In this document: positions 32,665 to 43,593 of the stretch, in pieces
Layout: the number at the start of each line of letters is the position of its first letter
Numbering within the stretch: the first letter of the stretch is position 1
Assembly (NCBI GenBank): GCA_022828595.1
Contig: JAKGHH010000005.1
Location: 26,858,193-26,922,192, forward strand
Reading direction: 5' to 3'
Source: Nelumbo lutea
Lineage: Eukaryota; Streptophyta; Magnoliopsida; Proteales; Nelumbonaceae
DNA length: 64,000 nt
Program-made: the position numbers and the translations under genes
Notes under the pieces: model-generated
Databases searched by the model: none
Told to the model about the DNA's origin: nothing
The model's input: the letters and a program-made list of their open reading frames with translations, nothing else

Positions 32665-34360
32665 TGGATAATAGATTCAGGAGCATCTGACCATATGACT
32701 AGCTTGCCATCACTTTTCTCTACCTATCATTTATCTTCTGGTAAAGAAAAAGTTGCTGATGGATCCCTTGTTCCTATTTCTAGCAAAGGAGACATCAATT
32801 TGTCTGATGCAATTTCCCTATTCTCTGTCTTGCATGTTCCTAAGCTTAATACTAACTTGCTCTTAGTTAGTAGCATTACAAAAGGGCAAAATTGTTCAGT
32901 AACCTTTTTTCCTAATCGATGTGTTTTTCAGGATCTGGAAACAAGGAAGGTCATTGAGACTGGCCTTGAGATAAATGGAATCTACCTACTTGGAGGAAGT
33001 GCTCATCAGGAAGATAGTGAAACAAAGAAATACTTTGTTTCTCAGCCTATTAATCAGGTGATGCTTTGGCATAATAGATTGGGCCATTTATCCTTTCAAG
33101 CTTTGAAAAGTTTGTTTCCCAATATACTTGAATCTGTCTAGATGACTAGTTTGAAATGTGAAGGTTGTGAGCTTGCAAAACATTGCAGGACTACCTATTC
33201 ATTAAGTAATAACAGAAGCAATATTCCTTTTGAAATTGTGCATACTGATGTTTGGGGAGCCTATCATACCACTGCCATGGAGGGTACAGATATTTCCTAT
33301 TATTTGTTGATGATTACACTTGATTTTCTTGGGTTTACCTTATGCGTTCTCGAGATGAGGTTCCAGGATTAACCCGGATCTTTCATCAAATGATTTTAAC
33401 CCAATTTGGGGTCAAAATTAAAATTTTTAGATCAGATAATGCAAAAGAATATTTAGCTAACCCATTAGCCACCTACATGCTTGATCATGGGATTATCCAT
33501 CACAGTACCTGCCCACATACACCACAGAAGAATGGGGTTACTAAAAGAAAGAATAGACACATATTGGAGGTATCCAGAGGCATTATGTTTACCCCAAATG
33601 TGCCTATACGTTTCTAGGGGGATGTTGTTCTTACAGTTGTTTATCTCATCAACCGGATTCCCTCACGGGTTCTTGACATGAAAACTCCATTTACCCTTTT
33701 ATACCTTGATAAAGAATTGTTTAGCATTCCCCTCAAAACCTTTGGGTGCACTTGTTTCGTTCAAATCCTTGGCCCTCATCGTTCCAAATTTGATCCCAAG
33801 GCCTCTAAATGTATTTTCCTTGGTTATGCCCAAACTCAAAAGGGAAATTGTTGTTATGAACCGACTTTTGGAAAAAGATTTGTCTCAATGGATGTCACCT
33901 TCTTTGAGGATAAACCCTATTATCCAAGGGTTTCTCCTCAGGGGGAGAATAGCGAAGCCGGGAGTAGCTCATCGGAAGTTCCTTTTCCAATCCCATTAAG
34001 TGAAGAAGGATGTAACGGGGAAGCATGTCAAAGGTGCAAGGATGTGAGTCTATCACAGACAATGGAAACAGGTCGATTTTGGACATCAGCAATGCAAGCC
34101 AGTCCCAGTCCCCTTTGCAGATCCAGATCCCGATACCACAGTAGCGCCAGTTCCTTCTACAGATCCAAATCCAGGTACCGCAGTAGACCCAATTCCTTCT
34201 GCACATCTAGATCCAGGTACCACAGATACTATAGATGAGAGACATCCAACCATGAAGCCTTCACCTTCATTTAGTGACCTTGATATCCCCATAGCAGTCC
34301 GTAAAGGCAAACGCCGTTGCATCACAGCTCACTGCATTAAGTCTTTTCTCGCATCCATTG
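32665..34360 (+). pseudogene. Element H protease and integrase (broken)
   Basis: Protease WIIDSGASDHMT opens the segment. The pre-integrase region has LWHNRLGHLSFQAL, a TAG at 33139-33141, then CEGCELAKHC. Integrase has VHTDVWGAYHT and FRSDNAKEYL, but NGVTKRKNRHILE carries Lys at the position of the catalytic Glu (NGVAERKNRH in relatives; about 33543-33545). A TGG to TAG follows at about 33616. The C-terminal part ([33 protein letters not shown]) is open from 33678. A low-complexity SRSRYHS repeat appears in one frame near 34110-34230. Confidence 0.9.
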
Positions 34361-34399
34361 CTGATATTCCCATTCCTAGAACAATACAGGAAGCATTGG

Positions 34400-34570
34400 A
34401 AGTACTAGAATGGAAAAAATGCAATAAAAGTAGAAATGGATGCCCTCATCAGAAACAATACCTAGGAGATAGTTGATCAACCTAAAGGAAGGAAACTAGT
34501 TGAATGTAGATGGGTATTCACTATGAAACATAATGCTGATGGTTCTGTTGAAAGGTATAAAGCCCGATTA
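34400..34570 (+). pseudogene. Element H reverse transcriptase, N-terminal piece
   Basis: Reads EVLEWKK and, after frame changes, CRWVFTMKHNADGSVERYKA-like text up to RLV, where element I is inserted (TSD GTTAC at 34571-34575). It continues at 39074. Confidence 0.85.
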
Positions 34571-34575
34571 GTTAC

Positions 34576-34857
34576 TCTTGAACAGTGTAGCCGGCCAGAG
34601 ATAGGTAGAAGAGGAGAGAAGAGAAGAGAAGAGAAGAGAGGAGAGAAGAGAGAAGGTTTGCAATGTAACAGTACTGGCGGCACCAGTGTTTATTTTACTA
34701 TATATAGGTAGACAGAAATAACAAGGGAAAAGACCCTTGTGCCCCTGAGTACAATAACAGACATACAGAAATAAAAAAAAAACGAAATAAAAAACATTTT
34801 AATTAGCCAAACAGGCCCTAACAACTGCAACTAAGTTATTTTAACATTATTCCAACA
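34576..34857 (-). repeat. Element I 3' LTR
   Basis: 282 bp; has a longer GAGAAGA purine tract and a longer A run (about 34772-34782) than the 5' copy. Confidence 0.93.
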
Positions 34858-34866
34858 CTCCCCCTC
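34858..34866 (-). other. Element I polypurine tract
   Basis: GAGGGGGAG on the minus strand next to the 3' LTR. Confidence 0.9.
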
Positions 34867-36360
34867 AAGTTGGAGCATAGATGTCAATCATGCCCAACTT
34901 GTCACACAAATCTTTGTGCCACACATGATGAAGACCTTTGGTGAAGATATCTGCAAGTTGCTCTTCTGAGTTGACATATGGTGTGCACACTTCTCCACTT
35001 TCAAGTTTCTCTCTGATAAAATGCTTGTCCACTTCAATGTGTTTCGTCCTATCATGCATAACTGGATTAGCAGCAATATTGATGGCTGCTTTATTGTCAC
35101 AGTAGAGTGACGTAGGATTGCTTACTGCGAAACCCAGTTCACCTAACAGATTTCTTATCCACATGATTTCCACAACCCCATAAGCCATCGCTCTATACTC
35201 TACTTCAGCACTGGATCTAGCCACCACACTTTGTTTTTTGCTTCTCCATGTGACAAGGTTTCCTCCTACAAAGGCACAATAACCAAGGTAGACTTTCGGT
35301 CATTGACTGCTCCTACCCAATCTACATCAGTATATACTTCCACTTTTAAGTGACAGTGTTTCTGGAACAACAAACCAGCTCCAGGAAACTTCTTGAGATA
35401 TCTCAAGATCCTCTCTGTAGCCTCAAAGTGAGTTGTCATCGGGCTGTGCATGAATTGACTAAGGACACCCACTGCATAGGCAATATCAAGCCTAGTCATA
35501 GACAAATACAGAAATCTCCCCACGAGTCTCTAGAACATCTTTACATCTTTCAAAAACTCTCCCTGACTGTCTCCCAGATGGTGATTAGGTTCAATAGGTG
35601 AATGAAATGGTTTTACCCCCAACTTTGCCTGTATCTTCTAGTAGATCTAGTACATACTTCCGTTGGGAAATAAAGATGCCCTTGTGAGAGCGGGCAACTT
35701 CAATTCCAAGAAAGTACCGTAAGGGGCCTAGATCCTTCACCTCAAATTTAGTGGCTATGAATTTTTTTTGTCTCTGGATTTCAGCCTCCCAATCTCCTGT
35801 GATCACTATGTCATCCACATACACAATAAGAGCTACAATTTTACCTTCACCTCCTTTTACAAACAAGGTATGATCTGACTGGCATTGTTTGAATCCCATT
35901 TGTTGGACTGCTAAATGGAACTTACTAAACCAAGCCCGAGGTGATTGTTTCAATCCATATAGGGACTTTTTCAACCTGCACACCTTTTGTTCACTACCTT
36001 TGGCACAGAACCCTGGGGGTTGGGTCATGTACACCTCCTCTTCCAAGTCACCATTCAAGAAGGCATTCTTGATGTCCAATTGGTGAAGATCTCAGTCAAG
36101 ATTTGCTACCAAGGAAAGGAGAATCCGGATGGAGTTCATCTTCGCTACAGGAGCAAAAGTCTCTGCATAGTCCACTCCATATACCTGTGTGAAGCCTCTT
36201 GCTACCATTCTAGCCTTGTACCTTTCAACAGTTTCACTGTGAACACCCACTTGCACCCCACTGGTTCCTTCCCCTTAGGAAGATCTACCAACTCCCACGT
36301 ACCATTTTTGTGTAAGGCATCAATTTCTTCCTACATTGCATCTGTCCATTCAGGTTTTGA
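34867..36360 (-). pseudogene. Element I reverse transcriptase and RNase H (broken)
   Basis: RVT_2 covers about 36360-35500. The frame 36079-35591 holds MDIKNAFLNGDLEEEVYM, SLYGLKQSPRAWFSKF and an intact LIVYVDDIVITGDW, then RYFLGIEVARSHKGIF. It ends by a frameshift near 35600. The frame 35523-35266 carries the connection and YTDVDWVGAVNDRKS. RNase H continues at 35227-34865 with SAEVEYRAM, YCDNKAAINIAANPVMHDRT and VDKHFIREKL. The polymerase and RNase H residues look mostly kept. Confidence 0.9.
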
Positions 36361-36394
36361 CAAAGCTTCTGCCACGGTCTTAGGGATGGGAACA

Positions 36395-37360
36395 CTATCC
36401 ACAGAGGAGAGAGGCACGGTACGAAGGTGAAACATGCTCATAGGACACAAAGTTAGAGATAGGATGATTAGTGGTACAAGATCTAACACCCTTTCTCTTA
36501 GCAATAGGAATATTAAGATCATTGGGGACATGTGAATCAACATTTAAAGGAGCAATGGGAGCAAGTGTACCAGACTGATGAGACGGATCTGCCTCGGGTG
36601 AATCGGATTCAAACAACTTTGGGAACATAACTTTTAACGACTCAAAAGAAAGATGACCTAAACGACTATGCCATAAATAGGCCTGACTCTCACTCAACGA
36701 ACTTGTGGACTCAGTCGCCACTAGACCAGCATTATTCTCCAACACGTAGAGACCATCCACCATGCTTCCTCTACCAATCGTCTTCCCCGAGGTCAAATCC
36801 TGAAACACACATGAAGACGAAAAAAAGGTGATGGAGCAGTTCAAAGAGTGAGTAATACTACTAATGGACAACAAATTAATAGGTAATTTCGGAACATGCA
36901 GGACATTAGGAAGAGTAAGGCCAAGTGGGAGAGATATGGTGCCTCGGCCAGCTATGGTAGAAAAAGAACCATCAGCCAGTCTTACCTTATCTCTCCCAGA
37001 GAGAAGGTTATATGTCTGGAACAAATTTGACTTACCGGTCATGTGATTTGAGGCTCCGGAGTCAATAATCCAAGGTGAATCAGTAGTATGAGATGACACA
37101 TGGAAGGCTGTAGCATTACCTGATGTAGACGCAAATGAGGTAGGAGTAGGCCCAGAATCCACCTGGTGGAGAGTCCTACCATACAATTCCAAATTTTCAC
37201 GGAAGGAGTTGATAATATCTTCCTTAGGGTCAGAACCGGGATGTCTCTCCTGAGTTACGGAAGGACTAGTCTCTGTCGATGCCAGATTAGCTGAGGTATA
37301 CCTTTTTTGATTCTGCTGGCCTGGTTTCTTGCCCTGATCCGGTGCTGACTTCTTACCCAA
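36395..37360 (-). pseudogene. Element I protease fused to RT linker, integrase core missing
   Basis: The open frame of 321 codons contains protease WIIDSGASNHMTG near 37025-37065, VRLADGSFSTIAGRGTISL, and the pre-integrase start LWHSRLGHLSFESL. It then passes straight from FPKLFESDSPE to a linker (DLNIPIAKRKGVRSCTTNHP) that in related elements follows integrase. The zinc CXXC half, all three DDE residues and the integrase C-terminus are missing, about 0.9 kb, yet the frame stays open across the join near 36600. The related element N keeps this region. Confidence 0.9.
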
Positions 37361-37369
37361 ATCCTATGC

Positions 37370-38232
37370 CCATTTAGGTTTTCCATGGAGATCCCAGCAT
37401 GTATCTTTAGTGTGTCGTGTCTTCTGGCAGTGAGTGCACCAAAGCTTGCTTTTATCTTCTGTTTTTTTCTGAGTGTCACCCCTTTTAAAGCCACCTCCGA
37501 CATTTGTATCTGAATTTCCCCAGACCGCTAGGGCAACTGACTCCCCTTCTACACCATTCATCACACTTCTCTACTTTCTTCTGACTGCACCAAGGCATAC
37601 ACCTCCTGGACTGATGGCAACTCTTTACTACCCAAGATTTGTACCCCGATGGACTCATATGACTGATTCAGCCCTAGGAGAAAGGCAAACACGCGTTGCT
37701 GTGATACAAGTGACTTATAGGCCTTGGCATCTTCATCACACTTCCAATTCGCATTCTAATAGTGATCAAGTTCTTTCCATATTGATGTCAAATCAGAATA
37801 GTACATCGAGAGACTCCTCTCCCCCTGCTTACAAGTAGAAGATTCAGCTTGTAGTTGATACATCTTGGCATAGTGTCTCTGTTCTGAATAAGTGGACTTC
37901 GCTTGTTCCCATATCTCACAAGCAGTTTCAGCCCATATAAAGGTCTTCCTTACTTGTAGCAGCCTTGAAACCAAGAGCCAAGACATCACCATATTGTTCT
38001 CTTGGTTCCAACTATCATGCTCAGCACTTCCATACTTCGGTTCCTTTACTCTCCCATTGATGTATCCTATTCGCCCCCTAGCAGTGATGTAGAGTTTTAT
38101 CCCCCTAGACCACTCAAGGTAATTCAGACCATCAAAGGGAATGACAGCCATGGGAAAGCTCATATCCATTCCCCCACTCACTCCATTGTGGCTCCCTGAG
38201 ATTTCTGAAGTAGCAGAATTCTCAGTCGACAT
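37370..38232 (-). pseudogene. Element I gag (broken)
   Basis: The likely start is MSTENSATSEISGSHNG at 38232; the upstream ATG at 38256 is less likely. VIPFDGLNYLEWSRGIKLY follows, then the capsid region to IWKELDHY, a stop near 37756, and further frame changes. The zinc knuckle is CTHCQKTRHTKDTC near 37395-37440 followed by WDLHGKPKWA, the same text as in N (CTNCQKPRHTKDTC, WDLHGKPKWA). Confidence 0.87.
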
Positions 38233-38807
38233 GGTCAAGTAGTTAATCAGTCCCACACACCGGACTTAGGACCCCTCCTTACTCCACAAAGCAATGCTCC
38301 ACTCGGTTCACACCCACACACTCGGGTTTACCAACCAGATTGAGCACAAACAGTACCAAATTCTGGACAAAAATCAGGTAATATTCGACAGTTTCAGACC
38401 TGTATAGTTTTATCAGTCCCCACCTACCAGAATTCCAGAAGGGCTAACAGCCACTAATCAGCAGGGGAGATCCTTCTTGCTTATAGTCAACTCAAACCAT
38501 TGAGAAGACAGGTCACCATTGACCTACAGTTGTCTTAACACATGAACAGAATCACACGATCCAAGAAAACTAGGGTTACACAGGTTCGACAGCATTCAGC
38601 CGCCCCAGATTCATAGGGTTTTCACTCGGCACATGACCAAGGAGAGTAAAGAAGAGAAAAAATAGGGAGAATTGTACCAGTCGTAGCTATTCTGTAGTCC
38701 AGAATCAGATTTCCTTTCTGCTAGTCTGTTCGATCTATTCTTTGGGTTGATCGATCTTCTCTTGATAGTAGGGTTGATCGACCTGCTCTCTTTTAATCAG
38801 CATTCCT

Positions 38808-38819
38808 GCTCTGATACCA
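38808..38819 (-). other. Element I primer-binding site
   Basis: TGGTATCAGAGC on the minus strand next to LTR end. Confidence 0.9.
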
Positions 38820-39073
38820 TCTTGACAATGTAGCCAGCCAGAGATAGGTGGAAGAGGAGAGAAGAGAAGAGAAGAGAAGAGAGAAGGTTTGCAATGTAAC
38901 AGTACTGGCGACGCCAGTGTTTATTTTACTATATATAGGGCAACAGAAATAACAAGGGAAAAGACCCTTGTGCCCCTGAGTACAATAACAGACATAACAG
39001 AAATAAAAAACACTTTAATTAGCCAAACAGGCCCTAACAACTGCAACTAAGTTATTTTAACATTATTCCAACA
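38820..39073 (-). repeat. Element I 5' LTR
   Basis: 254 bp, own-strand TGTTGGAATAATG to TTGTCAAGA. Confidence 0.93.
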
Positions 39074-40484
39074 GTTACAAAAGGATTTACTCAAACATAT
39101 GGTATTGACTACTTAGAAACTTTTGCACCAGTAGCAAAGATGACCACTATCAAAGTACTATTATCTCTTGCAACTAATTACGCTTGGCCATTGTACCAGA
39201 TGGATGTTAAAAACGCCTTTCTCAATGGAGACTTGCAAGAAGAAGTTTACATGCAGTTGCCTCCAAGATTTTATGGTATGGAGACAGGAAAGGTTTGTCT
39301 ATTGAACAAAGCTCTATATGGACTAAAACAATCCCCTAGAGCATGGTTTAACAGATTCAGACGAGCCCTTGATAGGTTTGGATATGTGCAGGCTCAGTCA
39401 GACCACACCTTGTTATTAAGAGAGTGGGTTCCTCCGTAACCTTGCTTGCCGTGTATGTGGACGATATTGTAGTAACCGGGAGTGATACTAGTGAAATTGA
39501 GTCTCTTAAGCAACTCCTTCATCAAGAGTTTGAGGTAAAAGATCTGAGGGAACTACGATACTTCTTGGGCATTGAGGCAACTAGATCCAAGCATGGGATT
39601 TTTGCCTCTCAATGAAAGTATGTTCTTGATCTGCTAGAAGAAACAGGAAAGTTAGGAGTTAAGCCTGCGGACACACCTATTGAACAGAACCACGGGATTA
39701 GTGCAGAGAGTGGAGAGCCTCTTGAAGATAAAGTTATGTTCCAACGGTTAGTTCGGAAGCTTCTCTATCTTTGCCTCACAAGATGTCAAGAGAGCCTATT
39801 GAAGATAAAGCTATGTTTCAACGGTTAGCTGGAAAGCTTCTCTATCTTTGCCTCACAAGACGTGACACCAATTATGCAATTAGTGTAGTTAGTCAGTATA
39901 TGGACTCTCCTAGACCTACTCACCTCCTTGCAATTGAAAGGATATTAGAATATTTGAAGAGGTCCCCAGGCAGAGGCATTTTGTTCAAGAAAAATGACCA
40001 CATGAAGATAGAAGTCTACACAGATGTTGATTGGGCTGGGTGTGTTGATGCCGAAGATCTACCTCTGGATATTGTGCCTTTGTAGGAGGTAATTTGGTCT
40101 CCTGGAAAAGTAAGAAACAAAGTGTTATTTCTCATTCAAGTGCTAAAGCTGAATATAGGTCCATGGAAAATGGTGTGGCTGAAATTCTATGGTTGAGATC
40201 ATTACTTGAGGATTTGGGTATTGTTTATGAGAAACCCCTAATGTTGTATTGTGATAATCAGGCTGCCATCAATATAGCCCATAATCCAGTACAGCACGAC
40301 AGAACTAAGCATATCGAAGTGGACCGGCATTTTATCAGAGAAAGGGTTACATCTCAAGAAGTATGCCTTCCCTGCATCACCTCTGACATGCAACTTGCAA
40401 ACCTTCTCACCAAGGTTGTTTCAAGAAAGAAGTTAGAAGAAGATCTATGCAAGTTGGGAATGACAAATATCTACTACCCAACTT
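39074..40484 (+). pseudogene. Element H reverse transcriptase and RNase H (broken)
   Basis: After I the frame resumes with [39 protein letters not shown] and [14 protein letters not shown] small deletion near 39415-39425 shifts frame before an intact AVYVDDIVVTGSD. A TGA interrupts SQRKYVLDLL at 39613-39615. A 77-bp tandem duplication (39713-39866) shifts frame again. RNase H reads YTDVDWAGCVD (second Asp region altered), SAKAEYRSM, YCDNQAAINIAHNPVQHDRT and VDRHFIRERV and ends in NIYYPT before the polypurine tract. Confidence 0.9.
39713..39866. repeat. 77-bp tandem duplication in H
   Basis: Two copies beginning GAGAGCCT at 39713 and 39790 each end in CTTTGCCTCACAAGA plus two bases. The copies differ at several positions. 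The length is not a multiple of three. Confidence 0.88.
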
Positions 40485-40493
40485 GAGGGGGAG
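40485..40493 (+). other. Element H polypurine tract
   Basis: GAGGGGGAG before the 3' LTR. Confidence 0.9.
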
Positions 40494-40842
40494 TGTAGGA
40501 AACTATGGACCCCACATTAAGAGTATTCATGTGACACTCTGAGATGTACTTAGATTTAATTGATTAGGATCAGTTTTCCTAGTAGGATGAGTTTTATTCT
40601 ATCTTATCTAGGATTAGTTTTATTTTAATCTTATCTTTTATTGCCATGTAAGCATTAAAGTTCTTTTACAATTAGGAAACTATGTATATTCTAGGAGTGG
40701 GGCGGCTATTTTAAGCACTCCACCCATTCTCTTCTTTCAAAGCTTCTTCCACGAGTGCTCCTTCTCTATCTCTCTTCTTCTCTTCTTCTCTTTTATTTTC
40801 TGTTCAAAACCTAAAGAGTCTCTATAGTCTTGTATAACTATT
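40494..40842 (+). repeat. Element H 3' LTR
   Basis: 349 bp; shorter than the 5' copy by a few small gaps, mainly near 40680-40695 and in the CTT-rich tract. Confidence 0.93.
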
Positions 40843-40847
40843 GTAGA

Positions 40848-41326
40848 TATAAAGCTATTGTATTTTTGATGCACAAGACAGAGTGGCACTTTTTGTAATT
40901 ATGGTGAACAATGTTCTGGGCCACACAAGTCGCTGTATAAATAGATGTATTCTCTTCCTTTTGAAGCTAATGAGTGAATGAAGATTTCTTAAGAGCTCTC
41001 TTGCTATATGGAGTGGTTCCTACAAACCCTAGAGTGATTCTAGGACCCCTTGGAGTGATTCCTTGGGATTTCTCTCTTTTCTCTTTCTCTACCCTTTCTA
41101 CTCTCTCTTCCTCACTTGTTTCTGTGTTTTGATAGATTGTTCTAGCCCCACTGTATCAGTTTTGGTATTAGAGCATCAGGTTTCAAATGGCTCATTGGGC
41201 CGGTTGTGTTTCTTACTCCTTCAGGAAACAAGTTCTCATCTCCGTTTCTGTTTTCTTTCTCTACCCTTTCTACTTTATCTTCCTCGTTTTTGTTTTCTGA
41301 TAGTTTGTTGTAGCCCTACTGCATCA
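40848..41326 (+). repeat. LTR-end duplication with PBS-like site (part of X)
   Basis: The block CTTTCTCTACCCTTTCTACT through TAGCCCCACTGTATCA (ending 41158) recurs imperfectly at 41262-41326, ending TAGCCCTACTGCATCA. Between them lies TTTTGGTATTAGAGCATC, a PBS-like site, and about 85 bp of leader-like text. No protein is encoded. Confidence 0.65.
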
Positions 41327-42519
41327 GGGAGAGTGATGAGTTGGGTAATTCAGCCCCAAAAGTTCCATTACTTATTCTAGTCACTAAAGGGGAGTGGTGA
41401 AGAGGGTTGTCGAAAGTGCAAGGAATTGAGGGTGTTTCACAGATGATGGAGATTGATTTTGGTTCTCAATAGTCCAGGATGATCCCAATTCCTTCTACAG
41501 CTCCAGATCCAGGTACCACCTCCACTACTGAGCCCAATGTTGCAGATGATATACCTAACACCGCTGAGCCTCAGCCCCTACCTTCAAATGACCTTGACAT
41601 CCCAATTGCAGTTCGTAAAGGGAAGCACCATTGTACTTCATCCATTACTCATTTTATCTCCCAATTTCTCTCTTATGATGGACTTTCACAATCCTATAGA
41701 TCCTTCCTGGCCTCTATTGCTACTATTCCTATTCCTAGAACAGTGCAAGATGCTTTATTGGTACCCAACTGGAAAGATGCAATGAAAGTAGAAATTGATG
41801 CTTTTGTCAAAAACAATACATGGGAGTTGGTTGATCAACTTGAGGGGAAGAAGCTTGTTGGGTGTAGATGGGTGTTTACAATGAAATATAATGTTGATGG
41901 CTCCATAGAAAGGTATAAGGCCAGATTGGTTGCAAAGGGATTCACACAAACTTATGGCATAGACTATTTGGAAACGTTTACACCAGTAGCCAAGATGAAT
42001 ACTATCAGAGTCTTATTATCCATTGCTGCAAATTTCTCATGGCCACTGGTCCAGATGGATATTGGAGATCTATAAGAGGTGTACATGGAGTTGACCCCCG
42101 GTTTTTATGGTGCAGAGGCAGGAAAGAAGGCATGCCGACTAAAGAAGGCTTTATAGGGACTGAAACAGTCCCCAAGAGCCTGGTTTGATAGATTTAGACT
42201 GGCTTTAGAAAAATTTGGCTATGTTCAAGCTCAATCAAATCATACTCTTTTCTTTAAGAAAACAAACTCCTCTTTGACCTTGCTTGCTGTCTATGTTGGC
42301 AATATTGTGGTAACGGGAAGTGACATTGGTGAGATTGACACCCTCAAGCAACTTCTTCACCAAGAGTTTGAAGTAAAAAATTTTGGGGAACTACGCTACT
42401 TCTTGGGAATTGAGGTAGCTAGATCTAAGCATGGCATCTTTGTCTCCCAAAGAAAGTATGTTCTTGATTTGTCGGAAGAAACTGGGAAGTTAGGAGTTAA
42501 ACCAGCCAACACGCCCATT
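41327..42519 (+). pseudogene. Element F integrase tail and reverse transcriptase (broken)
   Basis: F resumes inside the linker after integrase, matching H from about 33940. RVT_2 starts near 41770 ([17 protein letters not shown]) and the frame is open to 42075. QMDIGDL shows loss of the KNAFLN hexapeptide found in relatives, with a stop next to it. GLKQSPRAWFDRF follows after another stop. The polymerase site reads AVYVGNIVVTGSD, so both catalytic Asp of YVDD are lost (YVGN, about 42289-42300). RYFLGIEVARSKHGIF continues to the insertion of N at 42525. Confidence 0.9.
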
Positions 42520-42524
42520 GAACT

Positions 42525-42721
42525 TGTTGACAGGTGTATTATATGTATTGTACACAGGTTTAGTGCCCGTAGGGGTATTTTTGTAATTTTGTAGTCCTTT
42601 TGTGTTGTACGGCCAGTATAGATGCTTCACTCGCATGAAGCAGTTCTTTTGAGGCCTTAAGTCTGCAGCCTCTTCTCTCTTCTTCTTCTTCTTCTTCTTC
42701 TTCTTCTTCTTTTGCTCAACA
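42525..42721 (+). repeat. Element N 5' LTR
   Basis: 197 bp, TGTTGACAGGTG start, TTTGCTCAACA end, long CTT microsatellite at about 42679-42712. Lacks the TATAAATACAAA segment found in the 3' copy. Confidence 0.93.
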
Positions 42722-42733
42722 TGGTATCAAAGC
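42722..42733 (+). other. Element N primer-binding site
   Basis: TGGTATCAAAGC, one mismatch to the usual site. Confidence 0.85.
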
Positions 42734-43593
42734 AGGACCGACTAGGCCTGGAAAACAACCAACTGAGGTCTCTCTTCACTGCTGCGTAGAAGCTATGGAC
42801 CTGATGCTCGAAGACAAGGAAGAGGAAGCATTCTCTAATGCTGTGGTTAGTCTCCACTGCCGAGTATGGTTCTGCTACAAGAATGCTGACTGTTCAACTT
42901 CCTAGCGCAGAAAAGAGTTCTGCTACATGTTTTTTGGGGTTGCTCGACTAAGAAGACTGTAGAAAACCATCCTAGATGTACAAAGAGGGGTTCTGGCCTG
43001 CAGAGAAGATTGGGTCCATGAGTGTACTGCCTATTCACAGTTCGGGTGACCTAGGTACTGAACTGAAGTTTCTCTGTTTATGGTTCTCTTCTTGCCCTCT
43101 TTCGATGGACTGTTAATGTCCTAAAATCTGAGTAGGGACTGTTCGGATTTTTTTTTCCCTCCTTTGACTGTGTGCTGCTCTATTCAGCTCTCTAAGGGAC
43201 TGTTGTTGAACCCTAAACCCTAAGTGACTGTTCGGCTGCCCTGGAAAGTGGATATCAACCAATTAGGTGTGGTGAACCACCACTTGTATTGCTGTATTGC
43301 TGTTCCGACCGATTAGGTGTGGATATCAGCACTTGTATTGTTGTTCCTACTGAGAAGCTGCATGAAAGTTGTAAAATTGTAGGTCATTTAGACCTGGTTA
43401 CACTGCAAGTGCAGTGTTCGTATGTTGTTCTGTGGACTCCTACAAAGGGTAGGTCATACAAACTAGTACTGTAGCTGCAGTGTTTGTGTTTGGTTCTCTG
43501 TGAAACCGAAAATCAGCAAGTGCCTAGTTGTGGACTGTAACAGCTCTGTAAGGCAGTGTGCCTTTGTTTTTGAGTACTTCTAAACCTAGAATC

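Larger units (their letters stand above)
34576..39073 (-). mobile_element. Copia element I, lacks integrase core, deepest in the nest
   Basis: I is flanked by GTTAC (34571-34575 and 39074-39078). LTRs are 34576-34857 and 38820-39073; own-strand start TGTTGGAATAATG, end TTCAAGA. PBS is 38808-38819. The leader 38257-38807 has no other feature. I interrupts the reverse transcriptase of H, which is in X, in F, in D, in Z. Its pol joins the pre-integrase region directly to the linker before RT, so it could move only with integrase supplied by another element. Confidence 0.94.
31118..40842 (+). mobile_element. Ty1/copia element H (contains I)
   Basis: H is flanked by GTAGA (31113-31117 and 40843-40847). 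LTRs are 31118-31483 and 40494-40842, PBS 31484-31495, polypurine tract 40485-40493. The leader 31497-31859 has no other feature. Own length is about 5.2 kb after removing I (34576-39073 and one TSD copy). LTR ends are TG...CT (5') and TG...TT (3'), supported by the TSD. H is in the LTR-like part of gypsy fragment X and is a relative of C and F. Confidence 0.95.
30448..41326 (+). mobile_element. Ty3/gypsy-derived fragment X, containing element H
   Basis: X begins in the integrase C-terminus of a gypsy element (30448-30890) and continues through a purine-rich tract into LTR-like sequence (about 30895-31112). It is interrupted by H (31118-40842) and resumes at 40848 with an LTR end, a TGTATAAATAG TATA-like box near 40933 and a PBS-like GGTATTAGAGCATC at about 41164-41177. 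It then repeats the LTR end (41262-41326) before F resumes. The order pol end, LTR, PBS and leader is that of a tandem or circular junction, not of a normal element. Boundaries to F show no TSD. Confidence 0.65.

Noticed and set aside
34110..34230. SRSRYHS-like repeat frame in element H as an SR-type protein
   Set aside because: It is the integrase-RT linker of H read in a shifted frame.
42679..42712. Regular CTT repeats in LTR ends as a possible array
   Set aside because: Simple pyrimidine microsatellites in LTR U5 regions, not a spaced repeat array.
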